A DNA stretch of 64,000 nt from Microbacterium enclense. Its GTDB lineage: Bacteria > Actinomycetota > Actinomycetes > Actinomycetales > Microbacteriaceae. Every line of letters starts with the position of its first letter. Within the stretch, counting starts at the first letter, position 1. Shown piece by piece: positions 16,465 through 26,080 of the stretch. The stretch lies in NCBI RefSeq assembly GCF_001456955.1, contig NZ_KQ758476.1, forward strand, positions 1 to 64,000, given 5' to 3'. The notes under the pieces were generated by a model. The model did not search any database. It saw nothing but the letters and a program-made list of their open reading frames with translations, and was not told the DNA's origin. A program made the position numbers and the translations under genes.

Positions 16465-19392
16465 ATGTTGATGTTCCTCGGCGCGTTCGCGGTCCTCCCG
16501 CTGCTGCTCCCGTGGCTCGTCTCCCGGATCGGCGCGCGCGCCTTCTACGTCGCCGCGGTGCTTCCGGCCCTCGCCTTCGCGCACGCCATCGTGTTCGCAC
16601 CCGCGGTCTTCGCCGGCGACATTCCGTTCGAGGAATACCGCTGGATTCCGGCGATCGACGTCTCGCTGTCGATGCGCATGGACGTGCTCGGCTGGCTGCT
16701 GACGCTCGTCGTCACGGGCGTCGGCGCGCTCGTCATGCTGTACTGCCGCTGGTACTTCCGCGGAAAGTCCCATGGCGTCGGCCAGTTCTCGGCCGTGCTG
16801 CTCGCCTTCGCCGGCGCGATGTACGGGCTCGTGCTCACCGACGACATCGTCGTGCTCATCATGCTGTGGGAAGTCACGAGCGTGCTGTCGTACCTGCTCA
16901 TCGGCTACTACCACGCGCGTTCCGCGAGCCGTCGCGCCGCCCTCCAGGCGCTGCTGGTGACGACCCTCGGCGGTCTGGTGATGCTGATCGGCGTCGTGCT
17001 CGTCGTCGTGCAGGCCGACACGTCGAGCCTGTCGGCGATCTTGGCCGACCCGCCCACCGGCACCGTCGTCGACATCGCGGTGCTCCTGCTGCTGGTGGGC
17101 GCGCTGAGCAAGTCCGCCATCTTCCCCTTCCACTTCTGGCTCCCCGGTGCGATGGCGGCTCCGACCCCGGTCAGTGCGTACCTCCACGCGGCGGCCATGG
17201 TGAAGGCCGGCATCTACCTCATCGCCCGCCTCGCCCCCGGCTTCGCGGAGACCCCGTTCTGGCGGCCGACCCTGATCGCGCTCGGGGTGTTCACGATGCT
17301 GCTCGGCGGCTTCCAGGCGTTGCGGGAGCGCGACCTCAAGCGCATCCTCGCCTTCGGCACCGTCAGTCAGCTCGGGTTCCTGACGGTCATGCTCGGCTAC
17401 GGCACACGGGATGCCGCGCTCGCGGGCGTCGCGCTGCTGCTCAGCCACGCCCTCTTCAAGTCGTGCCTGTTCCTCATCGTCGGCGTCATCGACCGTCAGT
17501 TGAACACCCGCGACATCGGACAGCTCTCGGGGCTCGGACGCCAAGCGCCCGTGATGGCCACCGCATCGTTCATCGCGATCGCCTCGATGGCCGGCGTCAT
17601 CCCGACCCTGGGCTTCGTCGCCAAAGAGACCGCGCTGACGGCGCTGCTGCACGAGGCCGAGGCCGGAGCGGGGTGGGGGATCGTCGCGCTGGTAGGCATC
17701 GTGGTCGGCTCCGCTCTCACGGCGGCATACGGCATCCGGTTCCTGTGGGGCGCCTACTGGACCAAGCGCGAGGTCGAGACCACCGACTGGCCCGACCCGC
17801 CGATCGGCTTCCTCTCGGCGCCCGTGCTCCTGGCCGCCGCCTCGCTCGCGCTCGGTGTGCTCTCGCCGATCGTCGACCACTGGCTCGCCCCCTACGCCGA
17901 CGGCCTCCCCGAGGCGACACCCGGTGTGGGTGCACCCGACTACCCCTACCATCTGGCGCTCTGGCACGGTCTCGAGCCCGCGCTCTTCATCTCGCTCGGC
18001 ACGCTCGCCCTCGGCGCGGGACTGTTCTGGGTCGTGCGCAAGACGCAGCTGCACAAGCGTCGGCGCCTGCTGCCCTTCACCGCGAACGACGCCTACAACG
18101 TCAGCCTGCGCTTCATCGACCACTCGTCGGAGTGGGTCACCGCGCGCTTCCAGCGCGGCTCACTGCCGTTCTACGTCGGCACGATCTTCGTCGTGCTCGT
18201 CGTGGCCGAGGGAACGGCGCTGCTGGCCTCTCGCGAATGGCGGGCGCAGCTCGACGCGTGGCAGTCACCGGCGCAGCTGATCTCGGCGCCCATCATGATC
18301 GCGGCGGGGATCCTGGCGGTGCGCGCGCGCAAGCGCTACACCGGCGTCGCCCTGGTCTCGGTCACCGGCCTCGGAATGGTCGTGCTGTTCGCGACCAGCG
18401 GTGCTCCCGACCTGGCGCTCACCCAGGTGCTGATCGAGACGGTCACCCTCGTGGTCTTCGCCCTCGTGCTGCGCCGACTGCCCGCGCGCATGGGCGAGCA
18501 GAACGAGTCCGTCGCCCCCCTGGCCCGGGCCATCCTCGGTGCCGGTGTCGGCCTGACGATGGCGCTGGTCGCGATCGTCGCGACCGGAGCACGGCAAGAC
18601 CTTCCCATCTCCCTCGAATGGCCGCCGCTCGCGTACGACATCGGCCACGGCCGCAACGTCGTCAACGTCGCGCTGGTCGACCTGCGCGGCTGGGACACCA
18701 TGGGCGAGCTGTCGGTGCTCGTGCTCGCGGCGACGGGTGTGGCATCCCTCGTCTTCATCACCGACCGCAGCGACAACCTCGCCCGCCGCTCGGGCACCGC
18801 GCGCAGCGTCGTGGGCCTGGGACGCCGTCGTCCGCTGGTCGAGACCGACGAGGGCGTCCGCGCGCAGCGCGTCGGCGAGACCGGCGCCCCGCGGGCCTGG
18901 CTCGTCTCGGGCGCGAAGGTGCAGCCCGAGAACCGGTCGATCCTGCTCGAGATCGTCATCCGGGTGCTCTTCCACACGGTGATGATCGTGTCGCTCTACC
19001 TGCTCTTCGCCGGCCACAACCTCCCCGGCGGCGGTTTCGCCGGCGGGCTCGTCGCGGGCATGGGCCTGGTCATGCGCTACATCGCCGGCGGACGCTGGGC
19101 GCTCGGCGCCGCCGCCCCCACCGACGCCGGGCGCCTGCTGGGCGCGGGCATGGCCATCGCCGTGCTGTGCGCCCTGGCTCCGATGCTTTTCGGCTTCGCA
19201 CCGTTGCAGAGCTTCACCTTCGAGGGCGAGCTGCCGATCATCGGGCACTGGGAGTTCGTGACCAGCACCATCTTCGACATCGGCGTGTACCTCGTCGTGA
19301 TCGGCCTCGTGCTCGACGTGCTCCGCAGCCTCGGCGCCGAGGTCGACCGGCAGTCGCAACTGCCCGAAGACGCGGAGGTGGTGCCCTCGTGA
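16465..19392 (+). CDS. mrpA: Na+/H+ antiporter subunit MrpA with fused MrpB domain
   Basis: A 975-residue membrane protein. The N-terminal part matches the complex-I NuoL-like antiporter module: the Glu in LLWEVTSVLSYLLIGYYH and the Lys in SKSAIFPFHFWLPGAM are the key proton-pathway residues. The C-terminal 170 residues hold an MrpB domain (LLFAGHNLPGGGFAGGLVAGMGLVMRYIAGG), so no separate mrpB is needed. The Mrp complex exchanges cytosolic Na+ for H+ and supports salt and alkaline tolerance. AGGAGG lies ahead of the ATG. It is first in a six-gene operon with 4-base overlaps; a TAGAAT at 16402-16407 may be the -10 box. Confidence 0.95.
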   Translation: MLMFLGAFAVLPLLLPWLVSRIGARAFYVAAVLPALAFAHAIVFAPAVFAGDIPFEEYRWIPAIDVSLSMRMDVLGWLLTLVVTGVGALVMLYCRWYFRGKSHGVGQFSAVLLAFAGAMYGLVLTDDIVVLIMLWEVTSVLSYLLIGYYHARSASRRAALQALLVTTLGGLVMLIGVVLVVVQADTSSLSAILADPPTGTVVDIAVLLLLVGALSKSAIFPFHFWLPGAMAAPTPVSAYLHAAAMVKAGIYLIARLAPGFAETPFWRPTLIALGVFTMLLGGFQALRERDLKRILAFGTVSQLGFLTVMLGYGTRDAALAGVALLLSHALFKSCLFLIVGVIDRQLNTRDIGQLSGLGRQAPVMATASFIAIASMAGVIPTLGFVAKETALTALLHEAEAGAGWGIVALVGIVVGSALTAAYGIRFLWGAYWTKREVETTDWPDPPIGFLSAPVLLAAASLALGVLSPIVDHWLAPYADGLPEATPGVGAPDYPYHLALWHGLEPALFISLGTLALGAGLFWVVRKTQLHKRRRLLPFTANDAYNVSLRFIDHSSEWVTARFQRGSLPFYVGTIFVVLVVAEGTALLASREWRAQLDAWQSPAQLISAPIMIAAGILAVRARKRYTGVALVSVTGLGMVVLFATSGAPDLALTQVLIETVTLVVFALVLRRLPARMGEQNESVAPLARAILGAGVGLTMALVAIVATGARQDLPISLEWPPLAYDIGHGRNVVNVALVDLRGWDTMGELSVLVLAATGVASLVFITDRSDNLARRSGTARSVVGLGRRRPLVETDEGVRAQRVGETGAPRAWLVSGAKVQPENRSILLEIVIRVLFHTVMIVSLYLLFAGHNLPGGGFAGGLVAGMGLVMRYIAGGRWALGAAAPTDAGRLLGAGMAIAVLCALAPMLFGFAPLQSFTFEGELPIIGHWEFVTSTIFDIGVYLVVIGLVLDVLRSLGAEVDRQSQLPEDAEVVPS

Positions 19393-19955
19393 GCATCTCC
19401 CTCGTGCTGGTCATCGTCATGGCCGTGCTCTTCGCCTGCGGCGTCTACGCCATGCTCGAGCGCAGTCTCACCCGCGTGCTCATCGGGTTCCTGCTGCTCG
19501 GCAACGCCGCCAACCTGCTCCTGCTCATCGTGATGGGCGTCCCCGGGCGCGCGCCGTTCTACGACGGGGGCGAGACGGATGCCGCGGACATGTCCGACGC
19601 GCTGCCGCAGGCGCTGACCCTCACCGCCATCGTCATCACGTTCGGCATCTCCGCCTTCCTGCTCGCCCTGATCTACCGCTCGTGGCAGCTGGGCCAGGCC
19701 GACACGGTCATCGACGACGCCGACGATGTCGCCCTGCGCACCCGCACGGCCGACGAGGTCGAAGACGCGATGGACGAGGAGTCGCGTTCCGACGACGACG
19801 ACGTCACCACCGACTTCGTCGGCGACGTGGCCAACCCCATCCGCGTGCTGCACCAGGGCGATCTGTCGTCGCTGGTCGACGATGCACCGGTCGATCGGGT
19901 GGCCGTGCGTCGCGACGACGACCGCAGCGATCCTCAGGACGGTGACCGCCCGTGA
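19389..19955 (+). CDS. mrpC: Na+/H+ antiporter subunit MrpC
   Basis: A 188-residue NuoK-like subunit with three membrane helices in the first 100 residues (ISLVLVIVMAVLFACGVYAML; IGFLLLGNAANLLLLIVMG; a third before YRSWQLGQ). An acidic, probably disordered tail of about 85 residues (EEVEDAMDEESRSDDDD-type) makes it longer than the usual 110-residue MrpC. The GTG start overlaps the mrpA stop as GTGA. Confidence 0.92.
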   Translation: MSISLVLVIVMAVLFACGVYAMLERSLTRVLIGFLLLGNAANLLLLIVMGVPGRAPFYDGGETDAADMSDALPQALTLTAIVITFGISAFLLALIYRSWQLGQADTVIDDADDVALRTRTADEVEDAMDEESRSDDDDVTTDFVGDVANPIRVLHQGDLSSLVDDAPVDRVAVRRDDDRSDPQDGDRP

Positions 19956-21505
19956 GCGCGCTCGTACCCCTGCTCGTCGGCATCCCCCTGATCGGTGCCG
20001 CGATCAACCTCGTCTTCGGCCGCCGCAAGAGGGTGCAGATCGTGGTGTCGGTCGCCTCCCTCGCGGCGGTGCTCGTGCTCGGCGCGATCCTGCTCGTCAC
20101 GGTCGACACGAGCGGCCCCATCGCGGTGGCGATCGCGGCGTGGGACATCCCGTTCGGCATCGTGCTCTACGTCGACGTGCTGGCCGCGCTGCTGGTCGTC
20201 GTCACGAGCATCGTGCTGCTCGCGGTGCTGCTCTTCTCGATCGGACAGGGCGCAGCCGACAACGACGAAGACACCCCCGTCTCGATCTTCTACCCGGCCT
20301 ATCTCATCCTCGGCGCGGGCATCTTCAACGCCTTCATCGCGGGCGACCTGTTCAACCTCTACGTCGGCTTCGAGATCCTGCTCGTCGCCTCGTACGTGCT
20401 GATCACCCTGGGCGGCACCGAGTCGCGCATCCGCACCGGCGTGGTCTACATCGTCGTCTCGCTGGTGTCGTCGATCCTCTTCCTCGCGGCGATCGCGATG
20501 GTCTACGGCGCGCTCGGCACCGTCAACATGGTGCAGATCAGCGAACGGATGCAGCTGCTCCCGCAGGACACGCAGACGATCCTGCACCTCATGCTGCTGC
20601 TGGCGTTCGCGATCAAGGCGGCCGTCTTCCCCCTGTCGTTCTGGTTGCCCGACTCGTACCCGACCGCGCCCGCCCCGGTCACGGCGGTGTTCGCGGGCCT
20701 GCTCACCAAGGTCGGCGTCTACGCGATCATCCGCACCGAGACGCAGCTGTTCGTCGGCAACGACCTGAACTTCCTCCTGCTGATGGTGGCGCTGGCGACC
20801 ATGATCGTCGGCGTGCTCGGAGCCGTCGCGCAGGCGGAGCTCAAGCGCATCCTGTCGTTCACGCTCGTCAGCCACATCGGCTACATGATCTTCGGGTTGG
20901 CGATCAACACGCCGCTCGCGATCGGGGCGACGATCTACTACATCGTCCACCACATCATCGTGCAGACGACCCTCTTCCTCGCGGTGGGGCTCATCGAGCG
21001 TCGCGCGGGCAGCACCTCGATCCTCAAGGTGAAGGGGCTCATGCGGGGGGCGCCGGTGCTGGCCGTGCTCTACTTCCTGCCGGCCATCAACCTCGGGGGA
21101 CTCCCGCCCTTCTCGGGCTTCATCGGCAAATACGCGCTGTTCGACGCCGGTGCGCAGGTGGGCACGCCCGTGATGATGGTGCTGATCGTCGGCGGCATCG
21201 TGACCTCGATCCTGACCCTGTACGCGCTCATGCGCGCATGGAACCTGTCGTTCTGGCGCGAAGACGACGACTCCGCCGAGACCACCGAACGCATCGCGTA
21301 CCTCGGCAACGCCCCCGCGGCATCCATCTCGACCGAGCGACGCACGATCCCCAAGATCATGACGGTGGCCACCGCCGGCATGGTCGTCGTGACCCTCTCG
21401 CTCACCGTCTTCGCCGGTCCGCTGCTCGACGTGTGTTTGCGCGCCGGCGAGCGGGTGGCCGAGGGCGTGTCGCTCGTGCAGCTGCAGGAACAGGCGGGTG
21501 AGTGA
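19952..21505 (+). CDS. mrpD: Na+/H+ antiporter subunit MrpD
   Basis: A 517-residue NuoM/N-like antiporter subunit with about 14 helices. The conserved Glu in GFEILLVASYVLI and Lys in IKAAVFPLSFWLPDSYPTAP are present, as is NLGGLPPFSGFIGK. It forms the second proton channel of the Mrp complex. The GTG start overlaps the mrpC stop (GTGA), and its own stop overlaps mrpE. Confidence 0.94.
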   Translation: MSALVPLLVGIPLIGAAINLVFGRRKRVQIVVSVASLAAVLVLGAILLVTVDTSGPIAVAIAAWDIPFGIVLYVDVLAALLVVVTSIVLLAVLLFSIGQGAADNDEDTPVSIFYPAYLILGAGIFNAFIAGDLFNLYVGFEILLVASYVLITLGGTESRIRTGVVYIVVSLVSSILFLAAIAMVYGALGTVNMVQISERMQLLPQDTQTILHLMLLLAFAIKAAVFPLSFWLPDSYPTAPAPVTAVFAGLLTKVGVYAIIRTETQLFVGNDLNFLLLMVALATMIVGVLGAVAQAELKRILSFTLVSHIGYMIFGLAINTPLAIGATIYYIVHHIIVQTTLFLAVGLIERRAGSTSILKVKGLMRGAPVLAVLYFLPAINLGGLPPFSGFIGKYALFDAGAQVGTPVMMVLIVGGIVTSILTLYALMRAWNLSFWREDDDSAETTERIAYLGNAPAASISTERRTIPKIMTVATAGMVVVTLSLTVFAGPLLDVCLRAGERVAEGVSLVQLQEQAGE

Positions 21506-22113
21506 TGAGTCCGACGCGTCGATCCCAGGTGACCCTGTTCCTGCACCAGCTCCCCCTTCTGGTGTGGCTGGTGGCCCTCTGGATGCTGCTGTGGGGCCAG
21601 TTCACCTGGCTCGCACTGCTCACCGGCCTCGTGGTGGCCGTTTTCGTCACGCGGGTGTTCCGCCTGCCGCCGGTGGAACTGTCGGGGCGCATCAACCTCT
21701 GGTACGGCCTCGTCTTCGTCGTCACCTTCCTCGGCGCGGTCGTGAAGGGCTCGCTCATCGTGGCGTGGCAGGTGCTCGACCTGCGTCGCCAGCCGGGCGC
21801 GGCGATCATCGCGGTGCCGCTGCGCGTCGACGACGACGTGATCATGGCGCACACGGCGGTCACGGCATCCCTCATCCCGGGTTCGCTCATCGTCGACGTC
21901 GACCGTGAGAACCGCACGCTGTTCCTGCACACCATCGGGGTGCGCAGCGAAGCGGATGCCGAGCACCAGCGCCGCGTCGTGCTCGGGTGGGAGGCGCGCA
22001 TCACGCGCGCCGTCGGTTCGAAGGAAGAGCTGCAGGAGCTGCGGGCGCGTATCGCCGACAGCTCGGCCCACCACGCCGATCCGACGGCTCGAGGGCGGAG
22101 GGCCTCGCAATGA
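21502..22113 (+). CDS. mrpE: Na+/H+ antiporter subunit MrpE
   Basis: A 203-residue protein with two or three N-terminal helices (LPLLVWLVALWMLLWGQFTWLALL; LWYGLVFVVTFLGAVVKGSLIVA) and a cytosolic domain containing VTASLIPGSLIVDVDRE, characteristic of MrpE. Either a GTG at 21502 (overlap GTGA) or the next ATG at 21505 could be the start; the difference is one residue. Confidence 0.9.
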   Translation: MMSPTRRSQVTLFLHQLPLLVWLVALWMLLWGQFTWLALLTGLVVAVFVTRVFRLPPVELSGRINLWYGLVFVVTFLGAVVKGSLIVAWQVLDLRRQPGAAIIAVPLRVDDDVIMAHTAVTASLIPGSLIVDVDRENRTLFLHTIGVRSEADAEHQRRVVLGWEARITRAVGSKEELQELRARIADSSAHHADPTARGRRASQ

Positions 22114-22379
22114 CCACCGTGTTCGTCGCCGTGATCCTCGTGGTGTTCGCCGCCGCGGCGGTGCTGGCGCTCATCCGCCTCGTCATCGGTCCCTCGATCC
22201 TCGACCGCGCGGTCGCCGCCGACGTGCTGCTCACCGAGGTGGTCTGCATCCTGGGTGCCGACATGGTGATCAACCAGCACACCCGGTCGCTCCCCGCGAT
22301 GCTGGTCATCGCGGCCATCGGCGTGTTCGGCTCGATCGCCGTCGCCCGCTTCGTCGCGCGGAAGGAGAACCCGCGATGA
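22110..22379 (+). CDS. mrpF: Na+/H+ antiporter subunit MrpF
   Basis: An 89-residue three-helix subunit with the MrpF pattern LIRLVIGPSILDRAVAADVLLT and a C-terminal SIAVARFVARKE. The ATG overlaps the mrpE stop (ATGA). Size and order match Mrp operons elsewhere. Confidence 0.92.
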   Translation: MTTVFVAVILVVFAAAAVLALIRLVIGPSILDRAVAADVLLTEVVCILGADMVINQHTRSLPAMLVIAAIGVFGSIAVARFVARKENPR

Positions 22380-22756
22380 CCATCGAGGCCGTTCTCGACA
22401 CCGTCGCCCTCGTGCTCGTGCTGATCGGCGCGGTGCTCTGCCTGACCGCGACCATCGGGCTGTTGCGCTGGCGGGACGTCCCGACCCGCTTGCACGCCGC
22501 GACCAAGCCGCAGGTGCTGGGCGTGCTGCTCATCGTGATCGCGGTCGAGCTGTCGCTGCGCTCGTGGGCGGCCCTCGCCTTCGGCATCCCGATCGTGCTC
22601 ATCCAGTTCGCCACCGCGCCGCTCGCCGCGCACATGGTGGGCCGCGCGGCCTACCGCAACCGCACGACCGACGAGGAGAACCTCTTCGTCGACGAGCTTC
22701 GGCACAGCACCGAGCAGCCCGGCTCGACCGGCAGCGAGACGCGTCCCGAGAGCTGA
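22376..22756 (+). CDS. mrpG: Na+/H+ antiporter subunit MrpG
   Basis: A 126-residue three-helix subunit with the MrpG signature GLLRWRDVPTRLHAATKPQVLGVLL and a third helix ending in TAPLAAHMVGRAAYR. It is the last gene of the Mrp operon, overlapping mrpF by 4 bases, and completes the set A(B)-C-D-E-F-G. Confidence 0.92.
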   Translation: MTIEAVLDTVALVLVLIGAVLCLTATIGLLRWRDVPTRLHAATKPQVLGVLLIVIAVELSLRSWAALAFGIPIVLIQFATAPLAAHMVGRAAYRNRTTDEENLFVDELRHSTEQPGSTGSETRPES

Positions 22757-22811
22757 GTCGCTCGGCGGCTCCCGTCCGCAAACGGCGGAGGGGTGGCCTG
22801 GCGCGCGGACG

Positions 22812-23354
22812 TCAGATGCCGGCTTCGCGCACGTCGGCGCGGGCCTGGGGAGATGCGGTGCCCTCGCGCGGGTCGGGCGTCTCTGTGCGGTGATCGAGCT
22901 CGCGGGCCTCGCGCTCGTCGCGACGGCCCTCGGCGAGGAACGCCAGCCGGTTGAGGCACTCGTGGTTGCGCAGGACGAGCAGCGGCTTCCACAGCAGGCG
23001 GGGGAGGATCGACGCCGCACCCGACACCGGCTCCTCGACGATGGTCACCGCGGTGCCGTGCTCGTGGGCGCGGGCGTCGATGCGGATGACACCACGACCC
23101 AGGATGCCGGCCTGCGGCCGCAGGCGAAGCAGGCGCGGCGGGTCCCACTCGACGATCTCTGTCTCGTCGTGGATCATCACGGGCCAGACGCCGAGCGAGT
23201 GATGGATGCGGGAGCCTTCGCGCGGCCACTCCGGGTCGACGTCGCGCATGCGCGCCGCCCCGACGACCCACACCGGGTACAGCCAGCCGTCGGACAGCAC
23301 CGCGAAGAGATCGTCGGGCGTGCAGCGCATCAATCGCGTGTTGCGGGCGGCCAT
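22812..23354 (-). CDS. SRPBCC (START-like) family protein
   Basis: A 180-residue protein with the START/polyketide-cyclase-like pattern: an opening MAARNTRLMRCTPDDLFAVLSDGWLYPVWVVGA, a central GSRIHHSLGVWPVMIHDETEIVEWDPPRLLRLR and a final helix (ILPRLLWKPLLVLRNHECLNRLAFLAE), then a charged disordered tail. Such proteins bind hydrophobic ligands in a deep cavity; this one is unassigned. It converges with mrpG. Confidence 0.82.
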   Translation of the reverse strand: MAARNTRLMRCTPDDLFAVLSDGWLYPVWVVGAARMRDVDPEWPREGSRIHHSLGVWPVMIHDETEIVEWDPPRLLRLRPQAGILGRGVIRIDARAHEHGTAVTIVEEPVSGAASILPRLLWKPLLVLRNHECLNRLAFLAEGRRDEREARELDHRTETPDPREGTASPQARADVREAGI

Positions 23355-23761
23355 GGCATCCCCTCGGTCGTCGTGTCTCGACTGTAGGGGGCGGATGCCG
23401 TGGGTCGGGCGGGTCTTGACGTGTGGGGCGGAGGAGCTGGTCGCTGCAGGTGCGTGGGGTGGGCGGTGTGCGGAGGTCGTGGCATCCGGGTCTGGGGTGT
23501 GCGGCTCGCGGTGGCGTCGAGCGTGATGAGCGGAGGGGATGGGGGGAGGGGAGGGCGGGATGCCGGGGATTTGTCCTCCCTTCGCCCCGAATCCTCCGCT
23601 CGTCGCGGGGTGGGTTCGGCGGGCTCGTCGCGGGGCGGTGTGGGCTGGCTTGGGGCGGCGGGCGTGACGAGCGGAGGGGATGGGGGGAAGGGAGGGCGGG
23701 ATGCCGGGGATTAGTCCTCCCCTCGCCCCTGGCCCTCCGCTCGTCACGAGAGCGCCGGCGG
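23355..23761. other. 407-bp G-rich intergenic region with paired palindromes
   Basis: No gene is supported. The + strand is extremely G-rich and contains two copies of a long imperfect palindrome (23525-23604 and 23666-23745), described separately. Confidence 0.7.
23525..23745. repeat. Two copies of an 80-bp G-rich palindromic element
   Basis: Units 23525-23604 and 23666-23745 begin with GA(T/C)GAGCGGAGG and end with its complement CCTCCGCTCGTC. In the second unit the outer arms extend to a perfect 14 bp (23664-23677 with 23734-23747), and the arms go on pairing imperfectly for about 30 bp. The left arm has four closely spaced G-runs of 3-6, a G-quadruplex pattern. The units are near-identical, so they are a repeat family or a recent duplication. 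Confidence 0.8.
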
Positions 23762-24469
<708 letters not shown>

Positions 24470-24494
24470 GATGTCTCCTTCGAAGGGGTGCCGG

Positions 24495-25949
24495 TCAGGC
24501 GACCGAGCGGAGGGCGGCAGCGGGGCTGAGGCGGGCGGCGCGCCATCCGCCGAAGGCGCCGGCGAGCACACCACCGAGGACGGCGATACCGACGGCGGCC
24601 ACCACGACCACGGGGGTCACCGGCGCACTGAGCACGATGTCGGTGGCCTGCGCGGCGGCCTGGCCGAAGCCGCCGGGGCCGCCCGCACCGGGTCCGCCCT
24701 GACCGCCGGGGCCGGCCGAGGTCGCCGACGACACCGAGACGGTCGGCGAGATCACGTTGACCAGCAGGATGCCGCCGAGCCCGAGGATCAGACCGGCGAT
24801 GCCGCCGAGCAGGCCCTGGGCGAGGGACTCGCCCGCGACCTGGCGCACGATGCGGCCGTTCGACCATCCGATGGCCTTGAGGGTGCCGAACTCCCGCGTG
24901 CGGCGGGTGACGCCGGAGATGGTGAACAGGACGGCGAGGGCCAGGGCGACCAGCAGGACCACGATCGACAGCCAGGTGCCGAGGTTCGAGATCATCGACG
25001 ACGCGCTCGACAGCGAGCCCGAGACGGTCGCGGCGAGCTCGGACTGCGAGCTGACGGTGGCATCGGGCAGCGCGGCGGCGATCTCGCCCTGCACCGCGTC
25101 GATGGCATCCGCCGACGAGGCCTGCACGTACACGGTCGACACGACGTCACCCACACCGGCCAGACCCTGGGCGACATCGAGCGGCAGGTACACGTTCGCG
25201 GCGGTGTCGGCCTCGGCCGAAGACGATGCCACGATGCCGACGATCTGCACCGCGGTGCCGGCCACGTCGACCGTGCCGCCGACGGCGAGTCCCGCGCTCG
25301 CGGCGTAGGTGGCGTCGACGACGGCGACATTCGCGCCGGCGTCGGACGCGTCGAGCGCGCGGCCCTCGCTGACGGTGACCGCCGAGAGGGGACCGACGGA
25401 TGCCGCGGGGTCGACGCCGAGCACGCTGAACGAGTCGATGCCGAAGGCGCTGCCGCCGTCGCCGCCGGGACCACCGCCCGCCGGGGGCTCGCCCATCTGC
25501 TGGTCCTGGCCCTGGGTGGCGCTGCGGTCGGGCATCTGTCCCGAGAACGTGGTGTTGGTCAGCGACAGCGCGCCGGTGGCCGCCGAGACGCCGTCGAGCC
25601 CGGCGACGGTCGAGACCGTGGAGGCGTCGAGCGTGCCCCGTCGCACGTCGGTCATCAGCCGCGACTGGCTGAGGGTCGTCGTGCCGTCGCTGGTGGCGCC
25701 GTCGTCGGCGCCGAAGTCGAAGCGCGGGCCGCCGCCGCCCTGTCCCGGTTCGCTCTGCGCGCCGGTGACGGTGAGGTCGGTGCCGACGCCGTAGACCGAC
25801 GACAGGGCCTGCGACTGGGCGTCGCGCACGCCCGCCGAGAGGGCGTTGACGACGATGACGAGGGCGATCGCGATCGCGAGTCCGACCGCGACGATCACGG
25901 TCTGTTTGGTGCGGCCGGCGAGTTCGCGCCGCAGGTAGGTGCCGTACAT
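24495..25949 (-). CDS. ABC transporter permease (MacB/FtsX family)
   Basis: A 484-residue permease: one helix near the N-terminus (IVAVGLAIAIALVIVVNAL), a large extracytoplasmic MacB-type domain of about 290 residues, and three C-terminal helices with RTREFGTLKAIGWSNGRIVRQV before the last pair. The external domain and a late loop contain Gly/Pro-rich insertions (GEPPAGGGPGGDGG and GGQGGPGAGGPGGFGQ). Partner of the adjacent ATPase; probably exports or senses an envelope-active compound. Confidence 0.9.
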   Translation of the reverse strand: MYGTYLRRELAGRTKQTVIVAVGLAIAIALVIVVNALSAGVRDAQSQALSSVYGVGTDLTVTGAQSEPGQGGGGPRFDFGADDGATSDGTTTLSQSRLMTDVRRGTLDASTVSTVAGLDGVSAATGALSLTNTTFSGQMPDRSATQGQDQQMGEPPAGGGPGGDGGSAFGIDSFSVLGVDPAASVGPLSAVTVSEGRALDASDAGANVAVVDATYAASAGLAVGGTVDVAGTAVQIVGIVASSSAEADTAANVYLPLDVAQGLAGVGDVVSTVYVQASSADAIDAVQGEIAAALPDATVSSQSELAATVSGSLSSASSMISNLGTWLSIVVLLVALALAVLFTISGVTRRTREFGTLKAIGWSNGRIVRQVAGESLAQGLLGGIAGLILGLGGILLVNVISPTVSVSSATSAGPGGQGGPGAGGPGGFGQAAAQATDIVLSAPVTPVVVVAAVGIAVLGGVLAGAFGGWRAARLSPAAALRSVA

Positions 25950-26001
25950 GCTTCTCCTTCCGGACGCGGGGTGCGGCCGTGCCCCAAACGTACGAACGGC
26001 A

Positions 26002-26023
26002 CCCTCACCGTTCCCTCACCGTT
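26002..26023 (+). promoter_or_regulatory. Tandem 11-bp direct repeat, OmpR-type response-regulator site
   Basis: CCCTCACCGTT occurs twice back to back (26002-26012 and 26013-26023). An 11-bp head-to-tail repeat is the standard DNA site of OmpR/PhoB-type dimers. It lies midway between the ABC permease start (25949) and the response-regulator start (26081), so it likely controls both. Confidence 0.75.
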
Positions 26024-26080
26024 TCTATGAAGCGCGTATGTCGCGTGACTCGGGCGGCTGGGAGCGTGCATGCTGGCCTC

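Noticed and set aside
16390..18123. A 577-residue minus-strand frame opposite mrpA
   Set aside because: Composition is Glu/Gly/Arg/His-rich with no family features, a shadow of mrpA.
16512..19388. Plus-strand open frame parallel to mrpA
   Set aside because: Only its last part (19389-19955) encodes a real protein, MrpC; the rest is an Arg-rich shadow of mrpA.
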